From Desulfobacterales bacterium (GTDB lineage: Bacteria > Desulfobacterota > Desulfobacteria > Desulfobacterales > JAHEIW01): DNA of 6,469 nt. Below are positions 1 through 5,547 of this stretch, piece after piece. The stretch's first letter is position 1, and the number at the start of each line of letters is the position of its first letter. The notes below the pieces were generated by a model. The model ran no database searches and was not told the DNA's origin. It was given only the letters and a program-made list of their open reading frames with translations. The translations under genes and the position numbers were made by a program. Location: NCBI GenBank assembly GCA_030145015.1, contig JAQYWI010000254.1, positions 1 to 6,469 on the forward strand. Reading direction: 5' to 3'.

Positions 1-23
1 GGGGCAGGTCACTTTGTTTGAAT

Positions 24-49
24 AAACGGTGCGTAAGTTCCTAGAAGGA
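24..49 (+). repeat. 26-bp dispersed repeat, copy 1
   Basis: The core GTGCGTAAGTTCCT followed by a variable base and GAAGGA matches positions 5368-5393 in the same orientation, with 2 mismatches over 26 bp. At this copy a GGGGCAGGTCA motif lies just upstream. At the second copy the corresponding motif lies about 160 bp upstream. The second copy directly abuts an IS110-type transposase start, so the repeat may be an insertion-sequence end or a target for one. That role is inferred. Confidence 0.75.
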
Positions 50-241
50 TAATTTAAGTTACTTTTCGATTACTGCCAACCTTTTTCTGATTGACTGGAA
101 CTTTTACTACCTCTAATATGCATTCCGTCCCGTTCTCTCCCTCTCACCCCTCTCCAGACTTCCCGCACGCGCTTTTATTTAAAAGGGTAGGGATTTGGTA
201 CCTGAAAATCAAACTATTTCATCACCTAATCCCGAATCCCA

Positions 242-265
242 TCACCCATAACTGCCCTTCAATCC
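242..265. repeat. 24-bp exact dispersed repeat, copy 1
   Basis: The 24 bases from TCACCCATAA through CTTCAATCC recur exactly at 3573-3596 in the same orientation. Here the copy sits among AATCCC/GAATCCC short repeats (about 225-272). A match this long is unlikely by chance in 6.5 kb. At the other copy it coincides with the point where a DUF2306-like reading frame stops making sense, which suggests a mobile or recombinogenic intergenic repeat. Confidence 0.75.
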
Positions 266-291
266 CAATCCCTTCTCTCTGCCCTCCGTGG

Positions 292-322
292 CAGCGCCTT
301 TCGTACGTCCTGTACGGCGCTG
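292..322. repeat. Imperfect GC-rich hairpin
   Basis: An outer stem CAGCGC/GCGCTG encloses, after a CTTT bulge on the left arm, an inner stem CGTAC/GTACG with loop GTCCT. There is no T-run after it on either strand, so it does not look like an intrinsic terminator. It may be a REP-type or insertion-sequence hairpin. Confidence 0.4.
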
Positions 323-493
323 GTCGCCTCTTGCCATCTCCCCCAAGGGGATTTCCTCCCTCCGGTCGGGGCGCAGGCTCCGATCACACTAGTACATCCA
401 TGTACGTCGCGGCCAATTACTCATTCCCTTAAACTCTCCCATCTTCTGTGAAGAATGTTTATCCAAATTGACGATATTTAAAATTTACCCAAG

Positions 494-1546
494 CTACTTG
501 GTCGGCGGATAGGTCCCATAGGCGGTAAGGGTATTCTTTTTATTTGGATCGACTTTCAAAGCTTCAAATATCGTTCCTAGTTCGTTCTGGCTAGCCAGAT
601 AGGTAAAGGTAATGGCACCGCCGAGGAGACCGGAAGATTCAACCTCAATGCCCAGGCTATCGAATCTCGAGATCATTTCATCGTGATCTTCTATCCGATC
701 GAAACTCACATGATGAATCCCCTGTCCTCTGGTTTTTAAGAATTCCATATAGGTACTTGGTCCCTTAACAGGTTGCAATAGTTCGAACTGCATCTTGCCC
801 AACTGAGCAATGGCGGCCCTGATATGAAGATTAACATCATCATGTATACCAATACCGTGCAGAGTGACATCAGACAGGTGTGGTGGTTTGAAATCTATGA
901 GGATCCAGGGGCCGACACCCAAAAGCTCCCAGTAGTTTCTGGCTGTTTCTTCTGCATCCTCCACTACGATTCCCAGTTGCTGGATCTCCTTTCCCTTGAT
1001 GTTGATAGCGCTGGCATCCGGTTTGTTATAAGTTCCCCAGGGACGAAGGGCACCTCGCGCCCGGGATATGACGGGATTCACAACTTCAAATATGGTTCCC
1101 AGCGTCTTTTGAGTAGCCAAATAGGTGAAGGTGTCAACATCACCTGCCAGACCCTGCATCTCGATCCCTATACCTCTGGAGGTTAAACCTGAGATGATCT
1201 GATCGTGATCTTCGACCGCCCCAAAACTTACATGGTGGATTCCTTCCCCCTGTTCTTTTAAAAAAGACATATGGGTGCTCGGCCCATGCAGGGGTTGGAT
1301 CAATTCCAGCTGCATCCGGCCCAGATCCGCCATGGCCAGCCTAAGACCGCAGTCCATATTCCTCAGGGTTTCACCCTGCAGAATGAAATCCCTGGCCTTG
1401 CCGTCAATAAAGTTCCAGGGACCCAGGCCAAAGATTTCACTATACCGTTTGGCCGTTTTCACGGCATCACGAACCACAAAGCCGATCTGGATGATCGGTT
1501 TGTCCCTGATATCCACAGCCGACTGTAAGTTATTCCCCGTTCCCAT
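494..1546 (-). CDS. Tandem VOC (glyoxalase/methylmalonyl-CoA epimerase-like) protein
   Basis: A 350-residue predicted cytoplasmic protein made of two homologous vicinal-oxygen-chelate domains, about residues 17-157 and 187-331. Both halves share GPST-x-M-x-FLK, GIHHVSF and LGTIFE, and each ends in a GTY tail, so it arose by internal duplication. Compared with the methylmalonyl-CoA epimerase/glyoxalase_4 type, the usual metal ligands are present as E81, H105 and E154 in the first half and E255, H279 and E328 in the second. The first-strand histidine is replaced by Gln in both (Q20, Q190). The substrate is unknown; the family covers epimerases, dioxygenases and lyases. I chose ATG at 1546 because GGAGG lies 8 bp upstream. 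An in-frame GTG at 1561 would add 5 residues but removes that ribosome binding site. The intact amidase gene lies 267 bp upstream on the same strand. Confidence 0.9.
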   Translation of the reverse strand: MGTGNNLQSAVDIRDKPIIQIGFVVRDAVKTAKRYSEIFGLGPWNFIDGKARDFILQGETLRNMDCGLRLAMADLGRMQLELIQPLHGPSTHMSFLKEQGEGIHHVSFGAVEDHDQIISGLTSRGIGIEMQGLAGDVDTFTYLATQKTLGTIFEVVNPVISRARGALRPWGTYNKPDASAINIKGKEIQQLGIVVEDAEETARNYWELLGVGPWILIDFKPPHLSDVTLHGIGIHDDVNLHIRAAIAQLGKMQFELLQPVKGPSTYMEFLKTRGQGIHHVSFDRIEDHDEMISRFDSLGIEVESSGLLGGAITFTYLASQNELGTIFEALKVDPNKKNTLTAYGTYPPTK

Positions 1547-1595
1547 AAGCTCCCCCTCCACCTTCCGTGAATATAATAGACTTTAACTGATGGTA

Positions 1596-1625
1596 ATTAT
1601 AATTTGAAAAGGCTAAGTGTTACAA
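1596..1625 (-). promoter_or_regulatory. Candidate sigma70 promoter for the VOC gene
   Basis: On the minus strand a TTGTAA -35 (4 of 6 consensus bases) is followed after 18 bp by a perfect TATAAT -10. This puts transcription start near 1589 and leaves a leader of about 43 nt before the ATG at 1546. The region is AT-rich, so a chance match is possible. Confidence 0.4.
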
Positions 1626-1684
1626 AAAGTATATGTTGTACTAACGTTTGCATAATAAAATAAGTTTTGTCTCTTTAAACTGAG

Positions 1685-1718
1685 ATTATGAATAAAAACT
1701 AAAGATTGAATTCATAAT
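1685..1718. repeat. 9-bp perfect inverted repeat between amidase and VOC genes
   Basis: ATTATGAAT and ATTCATAAT are separated by 16 bp, midway between the amidase stop and the VOC promoter candidate. The arms are AT-only apart from one base each, and no run of U follows on the minus strand, so it is a poor terminator. It could be an operator for the VOC gene. Confidence 0.4.
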
Positions 1719-1813
1719 TAGAGATATGAACTGATCCTTTGAATGAGTCATGAGTAATTAACAACATTAGTTAGCCAGCTAATTTGGTCAATCGTCCACT
1801 TTTGGGCCTTACT

Positions 1814-3277
1814 TCATGCATCAAACCCTGGAGGGAGCTGGTAAGGCCCGATGATCTCTTTTTCGAGGTTGATAGCAAACTGTATTGGCGTCAGGTCTTC
1901 AAGATATGGGCCCACGATTTGAATACCCACAGGAAGCCCACCCGACGTAAAGCCTGCCGGAGCAACCGTAGCCGGGAGATAGGCCACTGTGCTTAAGGAG
2001 TTCCAGGGGCCCATCACATCCCAGTATTTCAGGGTTTCACCGTTGAACTGCACCATTCGCGCCACGATAGGGGTGTGGTCATGCGGGTGTGCTGGTATGC
2101 GCGTGACCGGGCATAGCATGACGTCAACATCTTTGAAATAATCATCCCACTTCTGGCGTATGTCGGAGCGCATCATGTTCAGGATATTCCAATCGCGGTG
2201 CTGCATGGTTATATCCTTGGCCCAGGACTTTATCATTTTATCGTCGCTTTCAAGAGCTTTGTTCGCTAGCCCCCAGAGTTCCTCAGGCTGCATATGACAC
2301 AAGGTCGCGGTCTCGAACGAGTTTCTAAGTTCGTGACTTTCTTTAAGATCAATGTCAGGTTTTTTGTTTACCAGCGTGACGCCCTTACCAGTTAGCCGAT
2401 CGATGAAATCACTTAAAACCGCGCGAGTATCATCATCCGGGGGATGGAGCGGATCTTCTATCCACACACCCACCTTGAAGTCTGAAAGTGCATTCTTTCT
2501 TGGTTCGGGAAGACTGATCTTTATTGCACTTCGCTGGTAGGCGGGCGGACCGACGATGATGTCCATTGTCAACAGAAGGTCTCCAGCGCTTCTGGCCAAA
2601 GGCCCGTTCACCGCCAGGTCAATATCCACAGGAAATTTTGTCTTATATTGGTTCCATGGTTTATTTGCCCCGTGCCTGGACACGATGTTATAAGAGGGCT
2701 TGTGCCCGTAGATCCCGCAGAAATGAGCAGGAAAACGGATAGAGCCGCCTATGTCGTTTCCAATCTCCAGCCCGGTTAGACCGGCGGCAAGCGCCGCTGC
2801 CGCACCCCCTGAGGAGCCGCCTGGAGTTCGTGAAGTGTCCCAGGGGTTGTTGGTCTGGCCGTACACATCGTTAAAACTCTGCGTGTCCATACCGGACAGC
2901 GGCAGGTTGGTCTTTCCGAAAATGACCGCTCCAGCGTCCAATAAGGACTGCACCACATCCGCGTTTTCTTCCGGCATGTGTTTGGCAAAGATCTCGGCCC
3001 CGTAGGTCGTGGGCATGCCGATAATTTCCAGATTATCCTTGAGCGTCATTGGAAGCCCGTGAAGAGGGCCTAAAACCTCTCCTTTGGCCAGCGCCTCGTC
3101 GGCATCAACCGCCTTTTTTCTTGCCTGTTCAAAGTTCGTGGCAACGATAGCGTTTATCTCCGGATTCAAACGGTCATATCTTTCGATAAAATATTCCAGC
3201 AGATCGGAAGAGCTGATCGTCTTGTCCTGAATCGCCTTTACCAGTGCGAGTGCGGGAAGCCTTGCCCAATCATCCAT
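1814..3277 (-). CDS. Amidase-signature family amidase
   Basis: A 487-residue serine hydrolase of the amidase signature family (EC 3.5.1.- class), which hydrolyses carboxamides to acid plus ammonia or amine, probably in the cytoplasm since no signal peptide is visible. The Ser-cisSer-Lys triad is complete: K80 in MTLKDN, cis-Ser S155 in the GGSSGG motif (153-158), and nucleophile S179 in DIGGSIRFP. The 24-residue spacing between the two serines matches FAAH and malonamidase E2 as I recall them. The GKTNLP and TNNPWD motifs are also present. Length fits the family. Although it resembles GatA, no gatB or gatC lies in the window, so a stand-alone amidase is likelier than a tRNA amidotransferase subunit. 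The start ATG is supported by AGGGAG 7 bp upstream. The physiological substrate cannot be told from sequence. The VOC gene follows in the same direction. Confidence 0.93.
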   Translation of the reverse strand: MDDWARLPALALVKAIQDKTISSSDLLEYFIERYDRLNPEINAIVATNFEQARKKAVDADEALAKGEVLGPLHGLPMTLKDNLEIIGMPTTYGAEIFAKHMPEENADVVQSLLDAGAVIFGKTNLPLSGMDTQSFNDVYGQTNNPWDTSRTPGGSSGGAAAALAAGLTGLEIGNDIGGSIRFPAHFCGIYGHKPSYNIVSRHGANKPWNQYKTKFPVDIDLAVNGPLARSAGDLLLTMDIIVGPPAYQRSAIKISLPEPRKNALSDFKVGVWIEDPLHPPDDDTRAVLSDFIDRLTGKGVTLVNKKPDIDLKESHELRNSFETATLCHMQPEELWGLANKALESDDKMIKSWAKDITMQHRDWNILNMMRSDIRQKWDDYFKDVDVMLCPVTRIPAHPHDHTPIVARMVQFNGETLKYWDVMGPWNSLSTVAYLPATVAPAGFTSGGLPVGIQIVGPYLEDLTPIQFAINLEKEIIGPYQLPPGFDA

Positions 3278-3284
3278 AAGAATT

Positions 3285-3290
3285 CTCCCT
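3285..3290 (-). promoter_or_regulatory. Ribosome binding site of the amidase gene
   Basis: AGGGAG on the minus strand, 7 bp before the ATG at 3277. It supports this start over later methionines. Confidence 0.7.
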
Positions 3291-3356
3291 ATCCTTAATC
3301 ATGTTGCATCAGCTTATATGTTTCTTTAAGTACTGAATGATCCGCTAATATTTCTG

Positions 3357-3386
3357 AATTTAGTCAATAAACTAAGAGAAAGTCAA
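3357..3386 (-). promoter_or_regulatory. Candidate promoter for the amidase gene
   Basis: On the minus strand TTGACT (5 of 6 -35 bases) is followed after 18 bp by TAAATT (4 of 6 -10 bases), giving a leader of about 70 nt. A second TTGACT occurs at the downstream edge (3362-3367). The -10 is weak, so this is tentative. Confidence 0.33.
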
Positions 3387-3572
3387 GTAAAACCCAATTT
3401 TCTACATCACCACATCATAAACAATAACATCTCGACTTATCACTTTTACTTTAATCTTATCTTTCCTCTGCCTGCACTCAATCTCTTCACTTACTAATGC
3501 TCATGTCGGATGACTTATCAGGATTCCACCTGGTTCACACATCTCCTCAAGCCTTGAAGCAAGGTTCACCTG

Positions 3573-3596
3573 TCACCCATAACTGCCCTTCAATCC
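3573..3596. repeat. 24-bp exact dispersed repeat, copy 2
   Basis: Identical over 24 bp to 242-265, same orientation. It lies precisely at the 3' end of the DUF2306-like remnant on the minus strand; that frame terminates with TAG at 3596-3598. This fits an insertion or recombination event truncating the gene here. Confidence 0.75.
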
Positions 3597-3805
3597 TAGG
3601 TTTCGCTAAAGGGCATGATCGTACCGATCAGGAGTCATGAGAGTGCAACTAGAGGTGTCATGAGGAGGTATACCCTTCCAAGGATTCGATGCCGGCGGAG
3701 ATTCGCATTTCGAATGCGCTGTGAAAACTGCAGCGGTGCAATAACGGTAAAAACAAGAGATGAAAGCATATGGGTGTAGGTCAAAAGGGGGTGTAACCAG
3801 CGCAA
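3596..3805 (-). pseudogene. DUF2306-like membrane protein remnant
   Basis: In this minus-strand frame the peptide runs through RWLHPLLTYTHML, then a hydrophobic segment with APLQFSQRIR, and then RRHRILGRVYLL. This pattern (HPLLT-H, PLQFS-R-R, LHR-LGR-YL) is what I recall from DUF2306 integral membrane proteins, whose function is unknown. The frame hits TGA at 3635-3637, exactly where a glycine codon (GGA) would continue the pattern as ALS-G-LLIGTIMPFS. It then ends at TAG (3596-3598) on the 24-bp repeat. The family normally has several more helices, so this is a fragment with no proper start, an internal stop and a lost C-terminus. The ATG at 3767-3769 has no good ribosome binding site. The family call rests on remembered motifs. 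Confidence 0.55.
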
Positions 3806-4049
3806 GAAAAAGGGTCTTATATAGTACCTGGAGCAGTTAAATATTTACCGTTGTATATGGCCTGAAAAGTCCTATTAATAAGTATATAAGTATAGTTGTC
3901 CACAGGCATCCCACCAGGATTCGATACGGTGAATCAACGGCAAATTTCTGCTTGATGATTAACATTGCTGATTTTTCAGAAAGCAGTGTTCCCAAGGCAA
4001 TCGGGACGAGAATCAGGATGTTTTCAGCATGTGTAACTACAAACAACAT
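3798..4049 (-). pseudogene. Small membrane protein gene, interrupted by stop
   Basis: From ATG at 4049 the frame gives 70 residues ending at TAA (3837-3839). Two hydrophobic segments are visible, about residues 10-23 and 44-62, with YRILVG-LW before the second and GLFRP after it, so it is an inner-membrane protein if made. Beyond the TAA the same frame continues with LLQVLYKTLFLALVTPP, which looks like another membrane segment and resembles the continuation seen in a family of larger bacterial membrane proteins I can only partly recall. I therefore favour a premature stop and loss of the 3' end over a genuine 70-residue protein. No clear ribosome binding site precedes the ATG. It starts 77 bp after the SOUL gene stop and may have been co-transcribed with it. 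A functional short hypothetical protein remains possible. Confidence 0.5.
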
Positions 4050-4126
4050 GACTTAAATCCGTTCGATATACATCTCAGCGACGAAATTTCCCGCATCTGC
4101 CGGAACGGAACATTCCTGCGAGCTTC

Positions 4127-4756
4127 TCAATCGGCCGTTACTTCAATAAGGACCTCGTTTCGGCGGAGAAACCACGGGGTGAACGGCGGGTTGTAACGGG
4201 CGAATACGGGAGCACCGATCGTCGTCAGACCCGAGGCCTTAACAGCCGACAGAAGCATGGCCTCGTTTCTTCTGTATCGCTCTTCGGACCACGTTCCCGA
4301 ATAGATGCGTGCGGCCATGAGCTTTCCGTCAACCGTGCGCAGACGTACGCGTGGGTTAACGGGCTCTGGGAGCGTGTCCATTGTATATTTTGAGGGCATC
4401 ACGAAGCTGAGCAGGTACGAATTCTCTGTTTTACCCTGTGGGGACTGTGTCACCGGGGCAGTCATCTTGATTTTTTCCCCTGACGTAACCGCCGGTGTCT
4501 GGTTAACCGGAGCGGTCATCGAGATCCCTTCTTTTGTACGGTTATTTCCCGAAATGTAAGCAAATAGAATTCGAAATGCTTCGTTGCCTGCCTCATTGAA
4601 ATCTTTTTTCACAATGGTTTCGGCGACTATATATGGCCTATAACGCCTCAGTTCGAAGTCTTTGTACTTTTGTACAATATCATATTGAGGTTGTTCATAA
4701 GTTGTTGCACACCCTCCAATAAATACTGCCAAAAAAACTGTCAGAAACCGATTCAT
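4127..4756 (-). CDS. SOUL family heme-binding lipoprotein
   Basis: A 209-residue SOUL/HBP family protein; members bind heme or related tetrapyrroles. Residues 1-15 form a lipoprotein signal peptide with a lipobox-like IGGC and C16 as the predicted lipidated cysteine, so it should be anchored in the envelope. Family landmarks are present in order: Y-x-DFELRRY (31-39) and VAET (44-47), SMTAPV (79-84) repeated as KMTAPV (98-102), FVMPSKY (118-124) with LP-P after it, YSGTW (152-156), and NPPFTPWFLRRNEVLIEV (189-206) at the C terminus. Length is normal for the family. The whole protein contains no histidine, so any heme binding cannot use an axial His; the family often lacks a conserved one. ATG at 4756 is preceded by AAGGGG 5 bp upstream. 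I see no obvious promoter. Small membrane-protein remnants follow downstream. Confidence 0.93.
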   Translation of the reverse strand: MNRFLTVFLAVFIGGCATTYEQPQYDIVQKYKDFELRRYRPYIVAETIVKKDFNEAGNEAFRILFAYISGNNRTKEGISMTAPVNQTPAVTSGEKIKMTAPVTQSPQGKTENSYLLSFVMPSKYTMDTLPEPVNPRVRLRTVDGKLMAARIYSGTWSEERYRRNEAMLLSAVKASGLTTIGAPVFARYNPPFTPWFLRRNEVLIEVTAD

Positions 4757-4761
4757 GGTTA

Positions 4762-4767
4762 CCCCTT
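4762..4767 (-). promoter_or_regulatory. Ribosome binding site of the SOUL gene
   Basis: AAGGGG on the minus strand, 5 bp from the ATG at 4756. It supports the start that includes the lipoprotein signal. Confidence 0.65.
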
Positions 4768-4953
4768 ATTCATGATTCATAAGTTGTATTTAATTAATAT
4801 GACATCATTATGTAGAATATTCAAATTATTTTTCTTGTCTTGGTCCATCCATGGTTCTAGCTGAATTTTTGAGGGTGGCATGGTGCTTAACCTAACACGG
4901 TTTGGCCGTCTTCTCGCTTAACCCTGATGATGATCCGAAAAAGAGGACACCAA

Positions 4954-4984
4954 GTTAAGCTCAGAATATGATAATAAGCTTAAC
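4954..4984. repeat. 8-bp inverted repeat next to GACCTGC motif
   Basis: GTTAAGCT and AGCTTAAC are separated by 15 bp and lie 8 bp left of the TGACCTGCCCC motif. The spacing suggests the pair belongs to the same REP- or transposon-like unit. Neither side has a T-run typical of a terminator. Confidence 0.45.
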
Positions 4985-4992
4985 GGAGGGTC

Positions 4993-5211
4993 TGACCTGC
5001 CCCCCAAAAACTAAACCAATTGTAGTTTGATATTGCGTGTGATAAATATAGTATTGTAGGTATGTCATGTAGGACAAAAGATTTACTGAATAGCATGTTC
5101 AAGGTTCGGAAAGAAGCTGAATATGCTATTAAGAATTTATAAATGGATGGGAATAAGGACTTAAAAAGACAAGCTCTAATTCAAGGTGGTAGTTAAAATG
5201 GGAGCAGGTCA
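4993..5211. mobile_element. Possible MITE-like remnant with GACCTGC inverted ends
   Basis: The left end TGACCTGCCCC and right end GGAGCAGGTCA are inverted repeats with one mismatch over 11 bp, enclosing 219 bp. A third copy of the motif (GGGGCAGGTCA) opens the window at 1-11. GGTCTGACC-type motifs of this sort often border IS200-like/RAYT elements, so a non-autonomous or decayed element is plausible. No transposase is recognisable inside. The only frame of note, 5062-5142 plus (26 residues), has a poorly spaced ribosome binding site and no recognisable homology. Confidence 0.35.
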
Positions 5212-5367
5212 GTAGTAAAAAATAAAAAGCCATACCATCTTTGCCGCAACCTTCTGGAAGTTACCTTTTAAACTCCAATAAATTTTTAGTTTTTAAAATT
5301 AGCGGACTCTCTATTTTTGTTGCCTATAGTTTTAAATCTGTATCTTGTGTATATTTTTTATTTTACC

Positions 5368-5393
5368 AAACTGTGCGTAAGTTCCTGGAAGGA
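5368..5393 (+). repeat. 26-bp dispersed repeat, copy 2
   Basis: Matches 24-49 with 2 mismatches in the same orientation. It abuts the point (about 5394) where the IS110-like transposase frame stops matching the family. The two copies bracket all the minus-strand genes of the window. Confidence 0.75.
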
Positions 5394-5470
5394 CAAGCCC
5401 GCATCCCCTGTTAATTATTGTTTCCATAATTCTCCTCCATAATTTTTAAATTTATTGAGGAGCTTAAATT
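5394..5470 (-). mobile_element. 5' remnant of an IS110-family insertion sequence
   Basis: On the minus strand ATG at 5427 is preceded by GGAGGAG 4 bp upstream and encodes METIINRGCGL. IS110 transposases typically open with a short lead-in and R-C/G-C-GLDVHK, where the Asp is the first DEDD catalytic residue. Here the match ends after GL, at 5395, just before that Asp, and the frame runs into the 26-bp repeat and ends at TAA 5332-5334 (31 codons in all). So only the N-terminal stub and some upstream DNA survive. In this family the non-coding flank carries the bridge RNA and the element ends. The outer boundary of the remnant, possibly as far as about 5600, cannot be placed by eye. Confidence 0.5.
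5432..5462 (-). promoter_or_regulatory. Hairpin covering the transposase ribosome binding site
   Basis: CTCCTC and GAGGAG form the outer 6 bp of a stem that continues, after one mismatch, through ATAA/TTAT towards an AT-rich loop. On the minus strand the 3' arm is the GGAGGAG that would act as ribosome binding site for the IS110-like start at 5427. In RNA this would hide the site, a usual way to limit transposase synthesis. The pairing is visible in the sequence; the function is inferred. Confidence 0.45.
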
Positions 5471-5474
5471 ATTC

Positions 5475-5503
5475 TTTACATATTCAAATGGCAATTATAT
5501 AAT
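5475..5503 (+). promoter_or_regulatory. Sigma70-type promoter upstream of the PilZ-like gene
   Basis: TTTACA (5 of 6) and a perfect TATAAT are separated by exactly 17 bp, so transcription would start near 5510 and leave a leader of about 150 nt. The -10 lies inside a perfect 12-bp palindrome AATTATATAATT (5493-5504). It may belong to the decayed insertion sequence rather than to the gene's native control region. It is the best promoter match I found in the window. Confidence 0.55.
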
Positions 5504-5511
5504 TATTGCTG

Positions 5512-5532
5512 TATTATTGATTAACAATAATA
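5512..5532. repeat. 8-bp perfect inverted repeat at the predicted transcript start
   Basis: TATTATTG and CAATAATA flank a 5-bp spacer ATTAA. Its position right at the predicted +1 of the rightward promoter suits an operator or a 5' mRNA hairpin. On the minus strand it could equally be part of the IS110-like flank. Confidence 0.45.
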
Positions 5533-5547
5533 AGGGGGCTTATTTGC

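Larger units (their letters stand above)
1..493. other. Gene-poor region with repeat copies and pyrimidine-rich stretch
   Basis: I see no convincing gene here. The only long open frame (91-432, plus) begins at TTG, has no ribosome binding site, and gives a Pro/Ser-rich product that merely reflects the C/T-rich strand. The stretch holds one copy of a 26-bp dispersed repeat (24-49), a GGGGCAGGTCA motif at the left edge, one copy of a 24-bp repeat (242-265) among AATCCC-type short repeats, and a GC-rich imperfect hairpin (292-322). It looks like decayed mobile-element or intergenic repeat sequence downstream of the VOC gene. No U-tract terminator is evident after the VOC stop codon. Confidence 0.6.
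3278..3572. other. Intergenic spacer upstream of the amidase gene
   Basis: An AT-rich spacer with the amidase ribosome binding site and a candidate promoter at its left end. A small hairpin CCTTG-AAG-CAAGG lies at 3552-3564. I see no gene: a 32-codon stop-to-stop frame on the minus strand (3402-3500) lacks a usual start codon and a ribosome binding site. Confidence 0.55.

Noticed and set aside
91..432. 113-codon plus-strand frame
   Set aside because: It starts at TTG without a ribosome binding site, has a Pro/Ser-rich low-complexity product, and lies in C/T-skewed repeat DNA.
442..454. TCTTC-TGT-GAAGA hairpin downstream of the VOC gene
   Set aside because: The stem is only 5 bp and there is no U-tract on the minus strand, so it is not a credible terminator.
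1814..3277. Reading the amidase as GatA of the tRNA-dependent amidotransferase
   Set aside because: No gatB or gatC neighbour is present, and the triad motifs are common to all amidase-signature enzymes.
3402..3500. 32-codon stop-to-stop frame on the minus strand
   Set aside because: The composition looks protein-like but there is no ATG, GTG or TTG near its beginning and no ribosome binding site; it could be a tail of a lost gene or chance.
3704..3718. CGCATT-TCG-AATGCG hairpin
   Set aside because: It lies within the DUF2306-like coding remnant and is explained by its codons; no terminator T-run follows.
4053..4130. 25-codon minus-strand frame beginning with TTG overlapping the SOUL stop codon
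   Set aside because: The peptide looks protein-like at its end (FVAEMYIERI), but there is no ribosome binding site and the SOUL protein already ends in its normal C-terminal motif, so neither a coupled gene nor a frameshift is supported.
4881..4960. Short plus-strand frame with FSLNPDDDPKKRTPS
   Set aside because: About 20 codons between stops with no start codon or ribosome binding site; at most a gene tail remnant.
5062..5142. 26-codon plus-strand frame inside the MITE-like segment
   Set aside because: The AGG lies only about 1 bp from the ATG, the product is not recognisable, and the frame is short enough to be chance.
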